From Candidatus Eisenbacteria bacterium (GTDB lineage Bacteria; Desulfobacterota; Binatia; DP-6), in NCBI GenBank assembly GCA_035577985.1, contig DATJZY010000132.1, positions 1-64,000 of the forward strand: a stretch of DNA of 64,000 nucleotides, in the 5' to 3' direction. Of this stretch, positions 40,131 through 48,999 are shown piece after piece (position 1 is the stretch's first letter; the number at the start of each line of letters is the position of its first letter). The notes below the pieces were generated by a model that searched no databases, was not told where the DNA came from, and was given only the letters and a program-made list of their open reading frames with translations. The translations under genes and the position numbers were made by a program.

Positions 40131-40616
40131 ATGCGAAGTGGCTGGATCGTCGTGGGGTTGCTCCTAGCCGCGCCCGCCCACGGCCAGGAGCAGTTCATCT
40201 ACCCGGGTAAGGGCCAGAATGCGCAGCAGCAGGAGAAGGACAAGTTCCAGTGCTACGGCTGGGCCAAGGGGCAGAGTGGCTTCGATCCGATGGCGCCACC
40301 GACGCCGAGGACGCCACCGCCTCCGCAGCGTGGCAGCAGCGTGATCGGCGGCGCGGTCACCGGCGGTGCCCTGGGAGCGGGCGTGGGTGCGATGGGTGGG
40401 GCGATCGCCGGGGGCAAGGCCGGTAAGGGCGCGAAGATCGGTGCCGCGACAGGCGGTCTCCTCGGCGGGATGAGCGCTGCCGGCGGGAATGCCCAGGCCA
40501 GTCAGGAGCGCCGTGAGTGGGAGAGGCGGGAAGCGAGCGCCTATGCGTCCGCGCGCCGGCAGTACAACCGCGCCTTCGCCGCGTGCATGGAAGGCCGCGG
40601 CTACACGGTGAAGTAG
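40131..40616 (+). CDS. Exported glycine-zipper protein
   Basis: A 161-residue protein with a signal peptide (residues 1-18, ending HGQ). After a Gln-rich and Pro-rich part comes a Gly-zipper stretch of about 45 residues (GGALGAGVGAMGGAIAGGK), typical of small outer-membrane proteins that span or insert into membranes. The C-terminus, 'YNRAFAACMEGRGYTVK', resembles the YMGG/Gly-zipper family C-terminal helix. The ATG at 40131 is 6 bases after AGGGAGG; an ATG 6 bases earlier is too close. The next secreted gene begins 18 bases later. Confidence 0.75.
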   Translation: MRSGWIVVGLLLAAPAHGQEQFIYPGKGQNAQQQEKDKFQCYGWAKGQSGFDPMAPPTPRTPPPPQRGSSVIGGAVTGGALGAGVGAMGGAIAGGKAGKGAKIGAATGGLLGGMSAAGGNAQASQERREWERREASAYASARRQYNRAFAACMEGRGYTVK

Positions 40617-40634
40617 ATGACGAGGGGATTCCCG

Positions 40635-41027
40635 ATGCGAGATCTTGCAATCGTCCTGCCCGCGCTCGCGTTCCTCGCCGCGCCCGCTGCCGCCCGGGCC
40701 GCGGGACCGCTCGTGTGCGCGATCGTCGATGTCTTCGACTGCTCCGCCGGCGACTGTACGGAGGTGACGTCCGAGGCCGTCGGCGTGCCGGACCTCTTGC
40801 GCGTCGATCGCGACAAGAAGACGCTCACTGGGCTCGACCGCGAGTTCGGCCGTGCCGCGACCCCGCTCGCGTCGCTGGCGAGCGAGGGTGGGAAGACCAC
40901 GGCGCGCGCAAGCCACGGTGATCGTAGCCTGGTGCTGGTCGTCGAAGACGAATCGGGCGACGCGATGCTCACGGTGACCGATCACAAGGTGACGCTCGTG
41001 GCGTACGGTGAGTGCGCTGCTCCCTGA
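40635..41027 (+). CDS. Secreted hypothetical protein
   Basis: A 130-residue protein with a signal peptide (cleavage near ARAAG). The mature part has a Cys pair near CAIVDVFDCSAGDC (residues about 28-41) and a run of beta-strand-like segments (LRVDRDKKTLTGLDREFG). I recognise no family. The ATG at 40635 follows GAGGGG; an ATG at 40617 is in frame but has no ribosome site. It probably shares the transcript of the glycine-zipper gene. Confidence 0.6.
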   Translation: MRDLAIVLPALAFLAAPAAARAAGPLVCAIVDVFDCSAGDCTEVTSEAVGVPDLLRVDRDKKTLTGLDREFGRAATPLASLASEGGKTTARASHGDRSLVLVVEDESGDAMLTVTDHKVTLVAYGECAAP

Positions 41028-41102
41028 AGCCCGGCCCGTTGGGAAGCCGCCTCGAGCCTCCGGCCGCCTTGACTCGAGCGTCCCCGGTGCGATTCTCTTC
41101 GC

Positions 41103-41876
41103 GTGCCGTCCGCGCCACTCGCCGCGCCCTCCCCGCTGCTCCTCGCCCTGGAGGGGCGTGCCTGGTTCGAGCTGGCGGCGCTCCTCCCCGCCCTCCCCGC
41201 TCTCAGCAGCGCGCCGCGCGGCGACGGTCACCCGGTCCTCGTCCTGCCCGGCTATCTCGCCGACGATCGCTCGACCCGCGCGCTGCGCTGGTTCCTGCGC
41301 GACCGGGGCTACCATGCGCACGCCTCGCGCCTCGGCCGGAACCTCGGCCCGAAGCCGGAGACGATCAGCGGCCTCGTCGAGCGTCTGCACGCGCTGCACG
41401 AACGTCACGGACGCGCCGTGAGCGTCGTCGGCTGGAGCCTCGGTGGCATCTACGCGCGCGAGCTGGCGCGGGCGTTCCCCGACGAGGTCCGTCTGGTGAT
41501 CACGCTCGCGAGCCCGTTCCGCGATCCGCTCGCGACCAACGTGGCGCGGCTCGCGCGGCTCGGCTTCGGCCCGCGTCCGGCCGGCAACCCGTCGGTCCCG
41601 CGCGACCGCCTGCGCGCGCCGCTCCGGGTTCCGGTCACCTCGTTCTACAGCGAGACGGACGGCATCGTCGCGTGGGAGAGCTGTCTCGACGAGGAATCGC
41701 CGCGCGCCGAGAACCTCGGCGTGCAGAGCAGCCACTGCGGCATGGGGCACCACCCGACGGTGCTGCTCGCGATCGCCGATCGGTTGTCGCAGCCCGAAGG
41801 CGCGTGGCGGCCGTACGTTCCGGCGAGCTCGTCGTGGTGGCCGTTCGCGCCGATCGCGCGGCCCACCCCCGCGTAG
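41103..41876 (+). CDS. Alpha/beta-hydrolase, lipase-like
   Basis: A 257-residue hydrolase-fold protein. 'HPVLVLPGYLADDRSTRALR' is the oxyanion strand, VGWSLGG (nucleophile Ser, near residue 111) the elbow, and 'SSHCGMGHHPTVL' contains the probable catalytic His. No signal peptide. It resembles esterases and lipases that act on hydrophobic substrates; a PHA- or triacylglycerol-type substrate is possible but not shown. A GTG start was taken, as no better start lies near. Confidence 0.75.
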   Translation: MPSAPLAAPSPLLLALEGRAWFELAALLPALPALSSAPRGDGHPVLVLPGYLADDRSTRALRWFLRDRGYHAHASRLGRNLGPKPETISGLVERLHALHERHGRAVSVVGWSLGGIYARELARAFPDEVRLVITLASPFRDPLATNVARLARLGFGPRPAGNPSVPRDRLRAPLRVPVTSFYSETDGIVAWESCLDEESPRAENLGVQSSHCGMGHHPTVLLAIADRLSQPEGAWRPYVPASSSWWPFAPIARPTPA

Positions 41877-41881
41877 CGCGG

Positions 41882-42139
41882 CTACGCTTCGCGGCGCGAG
41901 CGCACGATCGCGACCAGGAGCTCGCGGCCGATCCGCCACCCGACCACGCACAGGATGGCATCGCGCACCGTGACGACGTGCGCCGCGTGCGCCACGTCGG
42001 CGAGCGACACTCGCCCCAGGTCGTCGAGGACCGTCCAGGCGGTGCGCGCGCAGTAGACGAAGGCCGCGAGAAGCGCGATCGAGATGACGAAGCGGCTCGC
42101 GGCGCGGAAGAGCTCCCGCGCGCGCGTCGTCTCGATCAT
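41882..42139 (-). CDS. Small membrane protein
   Basis: An 85-residue protein with an N-terminal hydrophobic helix (about 15-35) and a second less hydrophobic stretch near 58-75. I recognise no family. It diverges from the wax ester synthase gene; the 219-bp gap holds no strong promoter match. Its stop is 5 bases from the convergent hydrolase stop. Confidence 0.5.
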   Translation of the reverse strand: MIETTRARELFRAASRFVISIALLAAFVYCARTAWTVLDDLGRVSLADVAHAAHVVTVRDAILCVVGWRIGRELLVAIVRSRREA

Positions 42140-42358
42140 GGTCAGATCGGCTGTCGCACCTGCCGTATAGTCCGAAGTGAAGGGCACGCGGCCGAGTGCA
42201 ATGCGAATGCCAATTTTGTACACCGCCGGACGAGGCGCCGCGGCCGGCCGAGCGTCGCACCGGTGACGCGAGCGGCAATCGCGCGCCTCGGCCCACGCCT
42301 TTACAGGGCGCCCGCGGCGGGTGTACGGCGTCCGAAACCCGTCAGCGCCGGAGGGAAC

Positions 42359-43843
42359 ATGGCGACCGCCGCGTACGAGCGCCTCGGCTTTCTCGACAAC
42401 TCGTTCCTCATCGCCGAGAGCCCGACGAACCACATGCACATCGGCGGCACCGCCACCTACGAGGCGGGGCCGCTGCGCACGGCCGACGGCGGCATCGACG
42501 TCGAGCGCATCCGCGCCTACGTCGCGTCGCGCCTGCACCGCATTCCGCGCTACCGCCAGGTGCTCTACAACATGCCGATCGACGGGCATCCCGCCTGGGT
42601 CGACGACCAGCACTTCAACATCGACTACCACGTGCGGCACACCGGGCTGCCTCGCCCCGGGGACGACCGGCAGCTGAAGCGCCTCTCGGGCCGCATCATG
42701 TCGCAGCAGCTCGATCGCTCGAAGCCCCTCTGGGAGATGTGGATCGTCGAGGGACTCGAGGGCGGCGACCGCTTCGCCATGATCACCAAGGTCCACCACT
42801 GCATGATCGACGGCATGTCGAGCGTCGACCTGCTCGAGGTGCTGCTCACGCCGCGGCCGACGACCGAGATCGAGGCGCCGCCCCGCTGGGTGCCGCGGCG
42901 GATCCCGAACCGCTGGGAGCTCGTGCAGACGGAGACCATCCGCCGTGCGCGGCTGCCGTTCGAGACCGTCACGGGCATCCGCCGCGTGATCGCGGAAGCC
43001 GAGGATCCCCGCTCGAACATCCGCTCCATGCTGCGCGCGGTCCGCGACACCGTGAGCCTCGGGCTGCGCCGCTGCTCGGATACGCCGCTCAACAAGCCGA
43101 TCGGCCCGCACCGCCGCCACGACTGGCTTGCCATGAACGTCGCCGACGTGAAGGCGGTGAAGAACCGGCTCGGCGGCTCGCTGAACGACGTCGTCCTCGC
43201 CACCGTCGCGGGGGCCGTGCAGCAGTTCCTGGAGGAGCGCCGGGTGAGCGTCGACGACCTCGAGTTCCGCGTCATGGCGCCCGTCAGCGTACGCACGTCG
43301 GGCGAGCGCGGCACGCTCGGGAACCGCGTGTCGGCGTGGATCATCAATCTCCCGATCGCCGAGCGTGACCCGCGCAGGCGCCTCGAGCTGATCCAACAGG
43401 AGACCTCGCGCCTCAAGTCCTCGAAGCAGGCGCTCGGCGCCGACCTCCTCACGCAGGCGGTGGCATGGACGCCGTCGACCCTCCTCTCGCTCGGCTCGCG
43501 CATGGCCATGCGGGCGCTGCCGTTCAACCTCGTCGTGACGAACGTGCCCGGACCACAGGTGCCCCTCTACCTCCTGGGCGCGCGCATGCTCGACAACTAC
43601 GGGCAGCTCCCGCTGACGGACTACCTGGGGCTCGGCATCGTCCTCTTCAGCTACGCCGGCAAGCTCTGCTGGGGCTTCACGGGGGACTGGGACCTGATGC
43701 CCGACCTCGCCGACTTCGTGCGCGCCGTCGAGGAGTCGTTCGCGGACCTGTGCGCGGCCGCCGGCGTCCTCGGCGGCGGCGCGAGCGCCGAAGGCGGGCC
43801 GCCGATCCTGCCGCTGCGCCCGCCGGTCGACCTCCCCGAGTAG
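42359..43843 (+). CDS. Wax ester synthase / diacylglycerol acyltransferase
   Basis: A 494-residue WS/DGAT-family protein with the active-site motif HHCMIDG (His146-Gly152, pattern HHxxxDG), plus family blocks 'KPLWEMWIVEGLEGG' and 'LNDVVLATVAGAVQQFL'. These enzymes transfer acyl groups from acyl-CoA to long-chain alcohols or diacylglycerol to make storage lipids. The ATG is at 42359. An ANVPGP-like 'TNVPGPQVPLYLLG' closes the C-terminal part. It heads a rightward run with the luciferase-like oxidoreductase 39 bases later. Confidence 0.92.
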   Translation: MATAAYERLGFLDNSFLIAESPTNHMHIGGTATYEAGPLRTADGGIDVERIRAYVASRLHRIPRYRQVLYNMPIDGHPAWVDDQHFNIDYHVRHTGLPRPGDDRQLKRLSGRIMSQQLDRSKPLWEMWIVEGLEGGDRFAMITKVHHCMIDGMSSVDLLEVLLTPRPTTEIEAPPRWVPRRIPNRWELVQTETIRRARLPFETVTGIRRVIAEAEDPRSNIRSMLRAVRDTVSLGLRRCSDTPLNKPIGPHRRHDWLAMNVADVKAVKNRLGGSLNDVVLATVAGAVQQFLEERRVSVDDLEFRVMAPVSVRTSGERGTLGNRVSAWIINLPIAERDPRRRLELIQQETSRLKSSKQALGADLLTQAVAWTPSTLLSLGSRMAMRALPFNLVVTNVPGPQVPLYLLGARMLDNYGQLPLTDYLGLGIVLFSYAGKLCWGFTGDWDLMPDLADFVRAVEESFADLCAAAGVLGGGASAEGGPPILPLRPPVDLPE

Positions 43844-43882
43844 CATTCGACCCAACCGTCACGGTCGGCTATCGCCGTCCCG

Positions 43883-44806
43883 ATGAAGGTCCGCGTCGGA
43901 CTCGGCATCGCGAACTTCCCGTTCTCGGACGCGCGCGGCTTCTGGCGCTGGATCGAGCGCTGCGAGGACTCGAGCGTGGACTCGATCTGGCAGACCGATC
44001 GCCTCGTCTCGCCGATCCCCCAGCTCGAGTCGATGACCGCCATGGCCGCGCTCGCGGGCGCGACCGAGCGCCTCAAGTTCGGCATGAACGTCACCGTCGT
44101 CACGTTCCGCGACCCGCTCGTGCTGGCCCGCGAGTGCGCCACGATCGACTACCTCTCGAACGGACGGCTGCTCCCGGCCTTCGGCGTCGGGCCCGACATC
44201 GCGCCCGAGTGGCAGGCGACGGGCCGCTCGCCCGACGGCCGCGGCAAGCAGGTCGACGAGGCGCTCGAGATCATGGCGCGCCTGTGGATGGGGGAGCGCG
44301 TCACCTTCGAGGGCCAGCACTACCGCTACCGCGACGTGCAGATCGCGCCGCTACCCGTGCAACGACCGCTGCCGCTCTGGATCGGCGGGCGGAGCGGGGC
44401 CGCGATCCGGCGCACGGCGAAGCTCGGCACGGGCTGGCTCGGCGGCGTCGAATCGCCCGAGCAGGTGGCGCCGATCGTCGCCGGCATCAAGGAGGCGTCG
44501 GCCGCCGCGGGACGTCCGATCGACCCCGATCACTTCGGCGCGGCGTTCGGCTTCCGTTTCGGCACCTGGGACGACCCCATCGTCCAGAAGACGGCGCGCA
44601 TCCTCTCGGCGCTCGCGAAGACGAGCGATCCGCGGCGGCACGCCGCCGTCGGCGGTGCCGCCGAGATCCTCGCGCGCATCGAAGAGTTCAAGGCCGCCGG
44701 CATCTCGAAATTCGTGCTCCGGCCGGTCGCGTTCGGCGACGCGGAGATGATCGAGCAGACCGAGCGCCTGATCGGCGAGGTCCTGCCCGCGGTGCACGGC
44801 GCCTGA
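43883..44806 (+). CDS. Luciferase-like (LLM) flavin-dependent oxidoreductase
   Basis: A 307-residue protein of the bacterial luciferase-like monooxygenase family, including F420-dependent reductases. Visible blocks are 'SVDSIWQTDRLVSPIPQLES' (residues about 31-50) and 'MARLWMGERVTFEGQHY'. 'PLPLWIGGRSGAAIRRTAK' matches the usual flavin-contact region. Whether FMN or F420 is the cofactor cannot be read reliably. It lies between the wax ester synthase and the NRDE protein; the last base of its stop is the first of the next start. Confidence 0.88.
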   Translation: MKVRVGLGIANFPFSDARGFWRWIERCEDSSVDSIWQTDRLVSPIPQLESMTAMAALAGATERLKFGMNVTVVTFRDPLVLARECATIDYLSNGRLLPAFGVGPDIAPEWQATGRSPDGRGKQVDEALEIMARLWMGERVTFEGQHYRYRDVQIAPLPVQRPLPLWIGGRSGAAIRRTAKLGTGWLGGVESPEQVAPIVAGIKEASAAAGRPIDPDHFGAAFGFRFGTWDDPIVQKTARILSALAKTSDPRRHAAVGGAAEILARIEEFKAAGISKFVLRPVAFGDAEMIEQTERLIGEVLPAVHGA

Positions 44807-45483
44807 TGTGCACGATCCTCGTCCGCTACGATCCGGCCGGCGACCCGCTCGTGGTCGTCGCGGCGAATCGGGACGAGTTCCGCGGGCGGCTCGCCGACGA
44901 CCCGATGGAGATCGCGCCGCGCGTCTTCGCGGGCCGCGACCGGACGGCCGGCGGCACGTGGCTCGCGGTATCGCCCGCCGGCATCGCGGCGCTCACGAAC
45001 GTCCGCTCGGGGCCGCGCGATCCCGCGGCGCCGTCGCGCGGCGCGCTGCCGCTGGCGGCGCTGGCGGGCCCACTGCCGGCCGATCTGACGCCGTACAATT
45101 CGTTCAACCTCCTCGTCGTCGACCGCACCGGCGCGCGCGTCGTCACGCACGAGGGTGCCGGCCGGCCGACCTACACGACGCCGCTCTGGCCCGGCTCGCA
45201 CGTGATCGACAACGAGGCGTTCGGGCGGCCGTCGCCACGCGTGCGGCGGGCGGCGGCGCTCCTCGATGGCGCGGCGCCCGGCTTCGCGCTCCTCGCCGAC
45301 CACGGCCACGGGGCCGAGGACGGCCTCTGCCACGACGGCGAGGAGTACGGTACGGTGTCGGCGACGCTCATCGCGCTCGATCGGGATTTCCACGTCGTCC
45401 GTTACGAGCACGTGAGCGGCTCGCCGTGTCGCGGCCTGCCGGTCGATCTCACGGCGCGTGCCCGAGACGTCACCGGCGGATAG
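44806..45483 (+). CDS. NRDE (TANGO2-like) protein
   Basis: A 225-residue protein with an exposed N-terminal Cys (MCTILVRYDP) and the NRDE motif AANRDEF near residue 24. The N-terminal-nucleophile-like family is conserved to human TANGO2, with an unclear role (heme or acyl-CoA handling has been suggested for others). It overlaps the oxidoreductase stop by one base, so it is coupled to it. Confidence 0.85.
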   Translation: MCTILVRYDPAGDPLVVVAANRDEFRGRLADDPMEIAPRVFAGRDRTAGGTWLAVSPAGIAALTNVRSGPRDPAAPSRGALPLAALAGPLPADLTPYNSFNLLVVDRTGARVVTHEGAGRPTYTTPLWPGSHVIDNEAFGRPSPRVRRAAALLDGAAPGFALLADHGHGAEDGLCHDGEEYGTVSATLIALDRDFHVVRYEHVSGSPCRGLPVDLTARARDVTGG

Positions 45484-45555
45484 CTCCGGAGTATTCGCGC
45501 CGAGGGCGTCGAAGAGCCGTGGTCGCCTGGCCGCCGCCGTGGTAGATGCCGATCC

Positions 45556-46131
45556 GTGCCGCTCGCGAAGCGCTACGCCACGTACGAAGACCTCGAAGCG
45601 GTACCCGACACGAAGGTCGCGGAGCTGATCGAGGGCGACCTCTTCGTGAGCCCGCGGCCGGCGTCCCCGCATGCGCGAGCCGCGACGACCATCGGCATGA
45701 TGCTGGGCGACGGCTTCGACGGCCCGGCTTCGCCTGCCGGCAAGCCCGGTGGCTGGTGGATCCTCTTCGAGCCCGAGCTGCACCTCGATGCCAACGTGCT
45801 CGTCCCGGACCTGGCGGCGTGGCGCCGCGAGCACATGCCGAGGATGCCGAACGTCACCGCCTTTACGCAGTCGCCCGACTGGGTGTGCGAGGTCGTCTCG
45901 CCGACGACCGCCGTCCTCGACCGCGGTCGAAAGATGGCGATCTACGCGCGCCACGGTGTCGTGCATCTCTGGATCGTCGACCCGATCGCGCGCACGCTCG
46001 AGGTCTACCGGCTCGAGGGCGAGCGCTGGATCGTCGCCGGCAACTACGGTGGAGCCGCTCCGCTGCGAGCCGAGCCGTTCGACGCCGTGACGGTCGACCC
46101 GTCGCGCTGGTGGCTCGAGCTCGAGCCCTGA
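45556..46131 (+). CDS. Uma2 family restriction-endonuclease-like protein
   Basis: A 191-residue DUF820 protein of the PD-(D/E)XK fold. 'NVLVPDLAAWRREHMP' gives the PD motif (near residues 83-86) and 'WVCEVVSPTTAVLDRGRKMA' the E-x-V and Lys elements, with 'YARHGVVHLWIVDP' after. Uma2 genes are mobile and common in cyanobacteria and Binatota-like genomes; function is unknown. A GTG start is used. It converges on the sulfatase gene 5 bases away. Confidence 0.88.
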   Translation: MPLAKRYATYEDLEAVPDTKVAELIEGDLFVSPRPASPHARAATTIGMMLGDGFDGPASPAGKPGGWWILFEPELHLDANVLVPDLAAWRREHMPRMPNVTAFTQSPDWVCEVVSPTTAVLDRGRKMAIYARHGVVHLWIVDPIARTLEVYRLEGERWIVAGNYGGAAPLRAEPFDAVTVDPSRWWLELEP

Positions 46132-46136
46132 AGACG

Positions 46137-47975
46137 CTACTCGGCGGAGCCGTGCGCCGCGGGATCGACGGCCTTCGTCCCCGCGGCGGCGAGGTCCGGC
46201 AAGCCCAGCTTCTCGGTCCAGACGTCCACCTCGTCGCGCATCCGTCCCACCGCGAGGCGGTCGCGCATCGACAGATCCTCCTCTTCCTTCGGATCGGCGT
46301 CGAGGTCGAAGAGATAGATCCCGCCCGGCCGCGCCTCGATCAGCTTGTGGCGCCCGACGCGATACGCGCGCGAGCGCGCGCTCCTGCGCAGGAGCGGATC
46401 GTCGTCGCCCTCGCGCGCGCTTCCCGGCATGGCCGCATACTGCTCGGAGAGCACGGGGCCTTCGTGCGGTCCGCCCCGGATCACGGACATGAGCGAGCCC
46501 ACCTGCGTCGAGGGGACGGGCGGGAGCCCGGCCAGGTCGAGGACAGTCGCGTAGACACCGACCGTCGACACCGGGGTCGCGATGCGGACGCCGGCCGGAA
46601 TACGCGGCGGATAGCGGATCGCGAGCGGCACGTGCAGCGCCTGCTCGTAGAGCGAGTGGCCGTGGCCGAACTCGCCGTGGTCGCCCAGCAGCTCGCCGTG
46701 GTCGGCGAGCACGACGACGATGGTGTGATCGAGCGTCCCGCGGTTGCGGAGCGCGTCCACGACCCGTCCGAGGAGGTGGTCCGCATAGGCGACGCCGGCG
46801 TCGTACATCGCCGCCGCCAGCTCGGCGGCGTCGCGCCCCGCCGGCAGGTCGCCGCCGAACTGCGCCATCAGGAGCTGGGACGACAGGCCGCGCAGCTCGC
46901 GGCGCGGGCGCGTCGTGAAGCGCGAGAGGTAGTCGGGTGGAAGCTGGTGATACGGGAGCTGCGCTTCGACGAAGTCGAGGAACGCGAACGCAGGCCGGCC
47001 GTCCTTCGGTCGTGCGGCGAGCCAGTCCTCGAAGGTCGTCGTCACGGCGGCGCCGCCCTTGTCGCCGCCGTCCCACCCGAGGCGATCGAGCAGCCGGTAC
47101 GTCGCCAGGAAGGGCCGCGCGGCGTCCCCGCGGCGCCACGCCTCGTCGGTCCACGCGAAGCCGCGCACCATGCCGAGGCTGTCGCTGATCCAGGCGTTGG
47201 CGGTGAACGAGCGCGTGTCCCAGCCGTCGCGCGCGAGCGTCTCCGCCAGCGTCGGCGTGCCACCGTCCAGGAACGGATGCTCGTCGTGCGCGCCGTGCGC
47301 CGACACGAACCGCCCGGTGAAGAGCGAGGCGTGCGACGGGAGCGACCAGGTGGCGGGTGAGACGGCGTCGAGGAAGAGCGCGCCGCCGGCGGCGAGCGCG
47401 TCGAAGTTGGGCGTCGTCGGCCGCATGTAGCCGTATGCCGACACGTGGTCCGCACGCACGGTGTCGAGCACGACGACGACGACGTCCGGCGCTCCCGGCG
47501 GCGCGACGCCCGGCGCGACCGGCGCGAGGGCGGGCGCCCGGCGCCGCGCGCTCACCTCGGGCGCCACGAGCCCTGCGGCGAGCAGCAAGACGCCGAGCAC
47601 GACCGGAAGCCAGCGCCGGCGGCGCGCGAGGAGGGCGCCGCCCCCGCCGAGCGCGAGGGCGGCCATCGGCGGCGCGAACGCGAGGATCCGCGCCGCCGTT
47701 CCGTCCGGGGCCGCGTATTCCTGGATCGCGATCCACACGGCCGTCATCGTGAGCCAATGCCAGCCCGCTCCCTTCGCACGCACCGGGGCCGTCACGATGC
47801 CGACGGCGACGGCGAGCCCGCCGCCGAGGGCCGCACCCGTCGCGAGCAATCCGAGCGGCGGATGGATCCCGAGGACGAGAATCCGGCGGGCGTTCAGCCA
47901 CACCTCGACCACCGACACCGCGAGGCCGAAGCCGGCGCCCGCGAGCGCGGCCGCGGCCCACAGGCGCGCGCTCAT
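46137..47975 (-). CDS. Membrane-anchored sulfatase-family protein
   Basis: A 612-residue protein. The first ~140 residues hold about five hydrophobic helices, then a Pro/Ala-rich linker and a sulfatase domain: metal motif VVVVLDTVRADH (Asp171, Asp176), active-site 'WSLPSHASLFTG' (Ser211 in place of the formylglycine Cys; His rather than Arg four on) and 'ADHGELLGDHGEFGHGHSLY'. Ser-type sulfatases need a radical-SAM maturase, but this variant may instead be a phosphoglycerol or phosphoethanolamine transferase-like enzyme. The catalytic domain should face the periplasm. It lies 7 bases after the aldo/keto reductase. Confidence 0.85.
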   Translation of the reverse strand: MSARLWAAAALAGAGFGLAVSVVEVWLNARRILVLGIHPPLGLLATGAALGGGLAVAVGIVTAPVRAKGAGWHWLTMTAVWIAIQEYAAPDGTAARILAFAPPMAALALGGGGALLARRRRWLPVVLGVLLLAAGLVAPEVSARRRAPALAPVAPGVAPPGAPDVVVVVLDTVRADHVSAYGYMRPTTPNFDALAAGGALFLDAVSPATWSLPSHASLFTGRFVSAHGAHDEHPFLDGGTPTLAETLARDGWDTRSFTANAWISDSLGMVRGFAWTDEAWRRGDAARPFLATYRLLDRLGWDGGDKGGAAVTTTFEDWLAARPKDGRPAFAFLDFVEAQLPYHQLPPDYLSRFTTRPRRELRGLSSQLLMAQFGGDLPAGRDAAELAAAMYDAGVAYADHLLGRVVDALRNRGTLDHTIVVVLADHGELLGDHGEFGHGHSLYEQALHVPLAIRYPPRIPAGVRIATPVSTVGVYATVLDLAGLPPVPSTQVGSLMSVIRGGPHEGPVLSEQYAAMPGSAREGDDDPLLRRSARSRAYRVGRHKLIEARPGGIYLFDLDADPKEEEDLSMRDRLAVGRMRDEVDVWTEKLGLPDLAAAGTKAVDPAAHGSAE

Positions 47976-47982
47976 CGGTCGC

Positions 47983-48999
47983 CTAACCCATCGGGTACAG
48001 GATCTCGCGCGTCACCTGATCGCACGCCTTGCGTACGTCGGCGGCGAGCTCGACCTCGGCGCCGCGCAGGAGATCCGGAAGCTGGTCCGGGCTCGTCGCG
48101 CCGACGATGGTCGAGCCGACGAAGTCGTGCGTGAGCGTCCAGGCGACGGCGAGCGTCACCGTCGACATCCCCGCCTTGAGGGCGATCTCCGCGAAGCGCG
48201 CCGTCGAGGCGAGCGTCTTCTCGTTCACGAAGCGGCGGGTCATCGCCTGCGTGCGCGGGCTCGATTCCCGGTAGTCGCTGAAGCGCGCGCCGGCGGGCCA
48301 GCGGCCGTCCTGGTACTTGCCGGAGAGCACGCCGCCCGCGATCGGGCTGTAGGGCAGGCAGCTCACGTGCTCGCGCCGGCACACCTCGGCGAGCGCGTCC
48401 TCGAAGCGACGATTGAGCAGGCTGAAGTTGTTCTGGATCGTCTCGGTGCGCGGCAGGCCGTGGGCGTCGGCCTCCCACAGCGCCTTCGTGAGGCCGTAGG
48501 GCGTCTCGTTGCTGCAGCCGACGACGCGCACCTTGCCGGCGTCGACGACGCGCGCGAGCCCCTCGAGCGTCTCCTCGATCGGGACGTCGCGGCTCGGCCA
48601 GTGCGTCTGGTAGAGGTCGATGTAGTCGGTGCCGAGCCGGCGCAGCGAGGCGTCGACGGCGTGTGCGATCGAGTGGCGGTCGAGGTCGCCCTTGCCGCCG
48701 CGAACGGGCGCCTGGAACCATCCGCCGGCCGGTCCGGCGATCTTGGTCGCGACGAAGACGGCCTCGCGCGGGTGGTGCTTCAGCCACTTGCCGACGATCT
48801 CCTCGGTGCGGCCGACCCACTTCGCGTCGGGCGGCACGGGATAGACCTCGGCCGCGTCGAGGAAGTCGACGCCGGCCTCGAAGGCGCGATCCAGGATCGC
48901 GAGGCTCGCCGCCTCGTCGGCCATCGAGCCGAACGTCATCGTCCCCATGCAGATCTCGGAGACGACGAGCCCGCTGCGTCCGAGGCGACGGCGCTTCAT
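47983..48999 (-). CDS. Aldo/keto reductase
   Basis: A 338-residue NADPH-dependent oxidoreductase of the aldo/keto reductase fold. The tetrad residues are visible in 'FLDAAEVYP' (Asp, Tyr), VATKI (Lys) and 'IDLYQTHWPS' (His). It overlaps the acyl-CoA dehydrogenase gene by 4 bases and precedes the sulfatase by 7, so the three form one leftward operon. It reduces carbonyls of unknown identity; the family is broad. Confidence 0.92.
   Translation of the reverse strand: MKRRRLGRSGLVVSEICMGTMTFGSMADEAASLAILDRAFEAGVDFLDAAEVYPVPPDAKWVGRTEEIVGKWLKHHPREAVFVATKIAGPAGGWFQAPVRGGKGDLDRHSIAHAVDASLRRLGTDYIDLYQTHWPSRDVPIEETLEGLARVVDAGKVRVVGCSNETPYGLTKALWEADAHGLPRTETIQNNFSLLNRRFEDALAEVCRREHVSCLPYSPIAGGVLSGKYQDGRWPAGARFSDYRESSPRTQAMTRRFVNEKTLASTARFAEIALKAGMSTVTLAVAWTLTHDFVGSTIVGATSPDQLPDLLRGAEVELAADVRKACDQVTREILYPMG

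Noticed and set aside
48261..48290. tRNA-like GCTCGATTCCCGG string
   Set aside because: It lies inside the aldo/keto reductase coding frame and has no cloverleaf arms around it.
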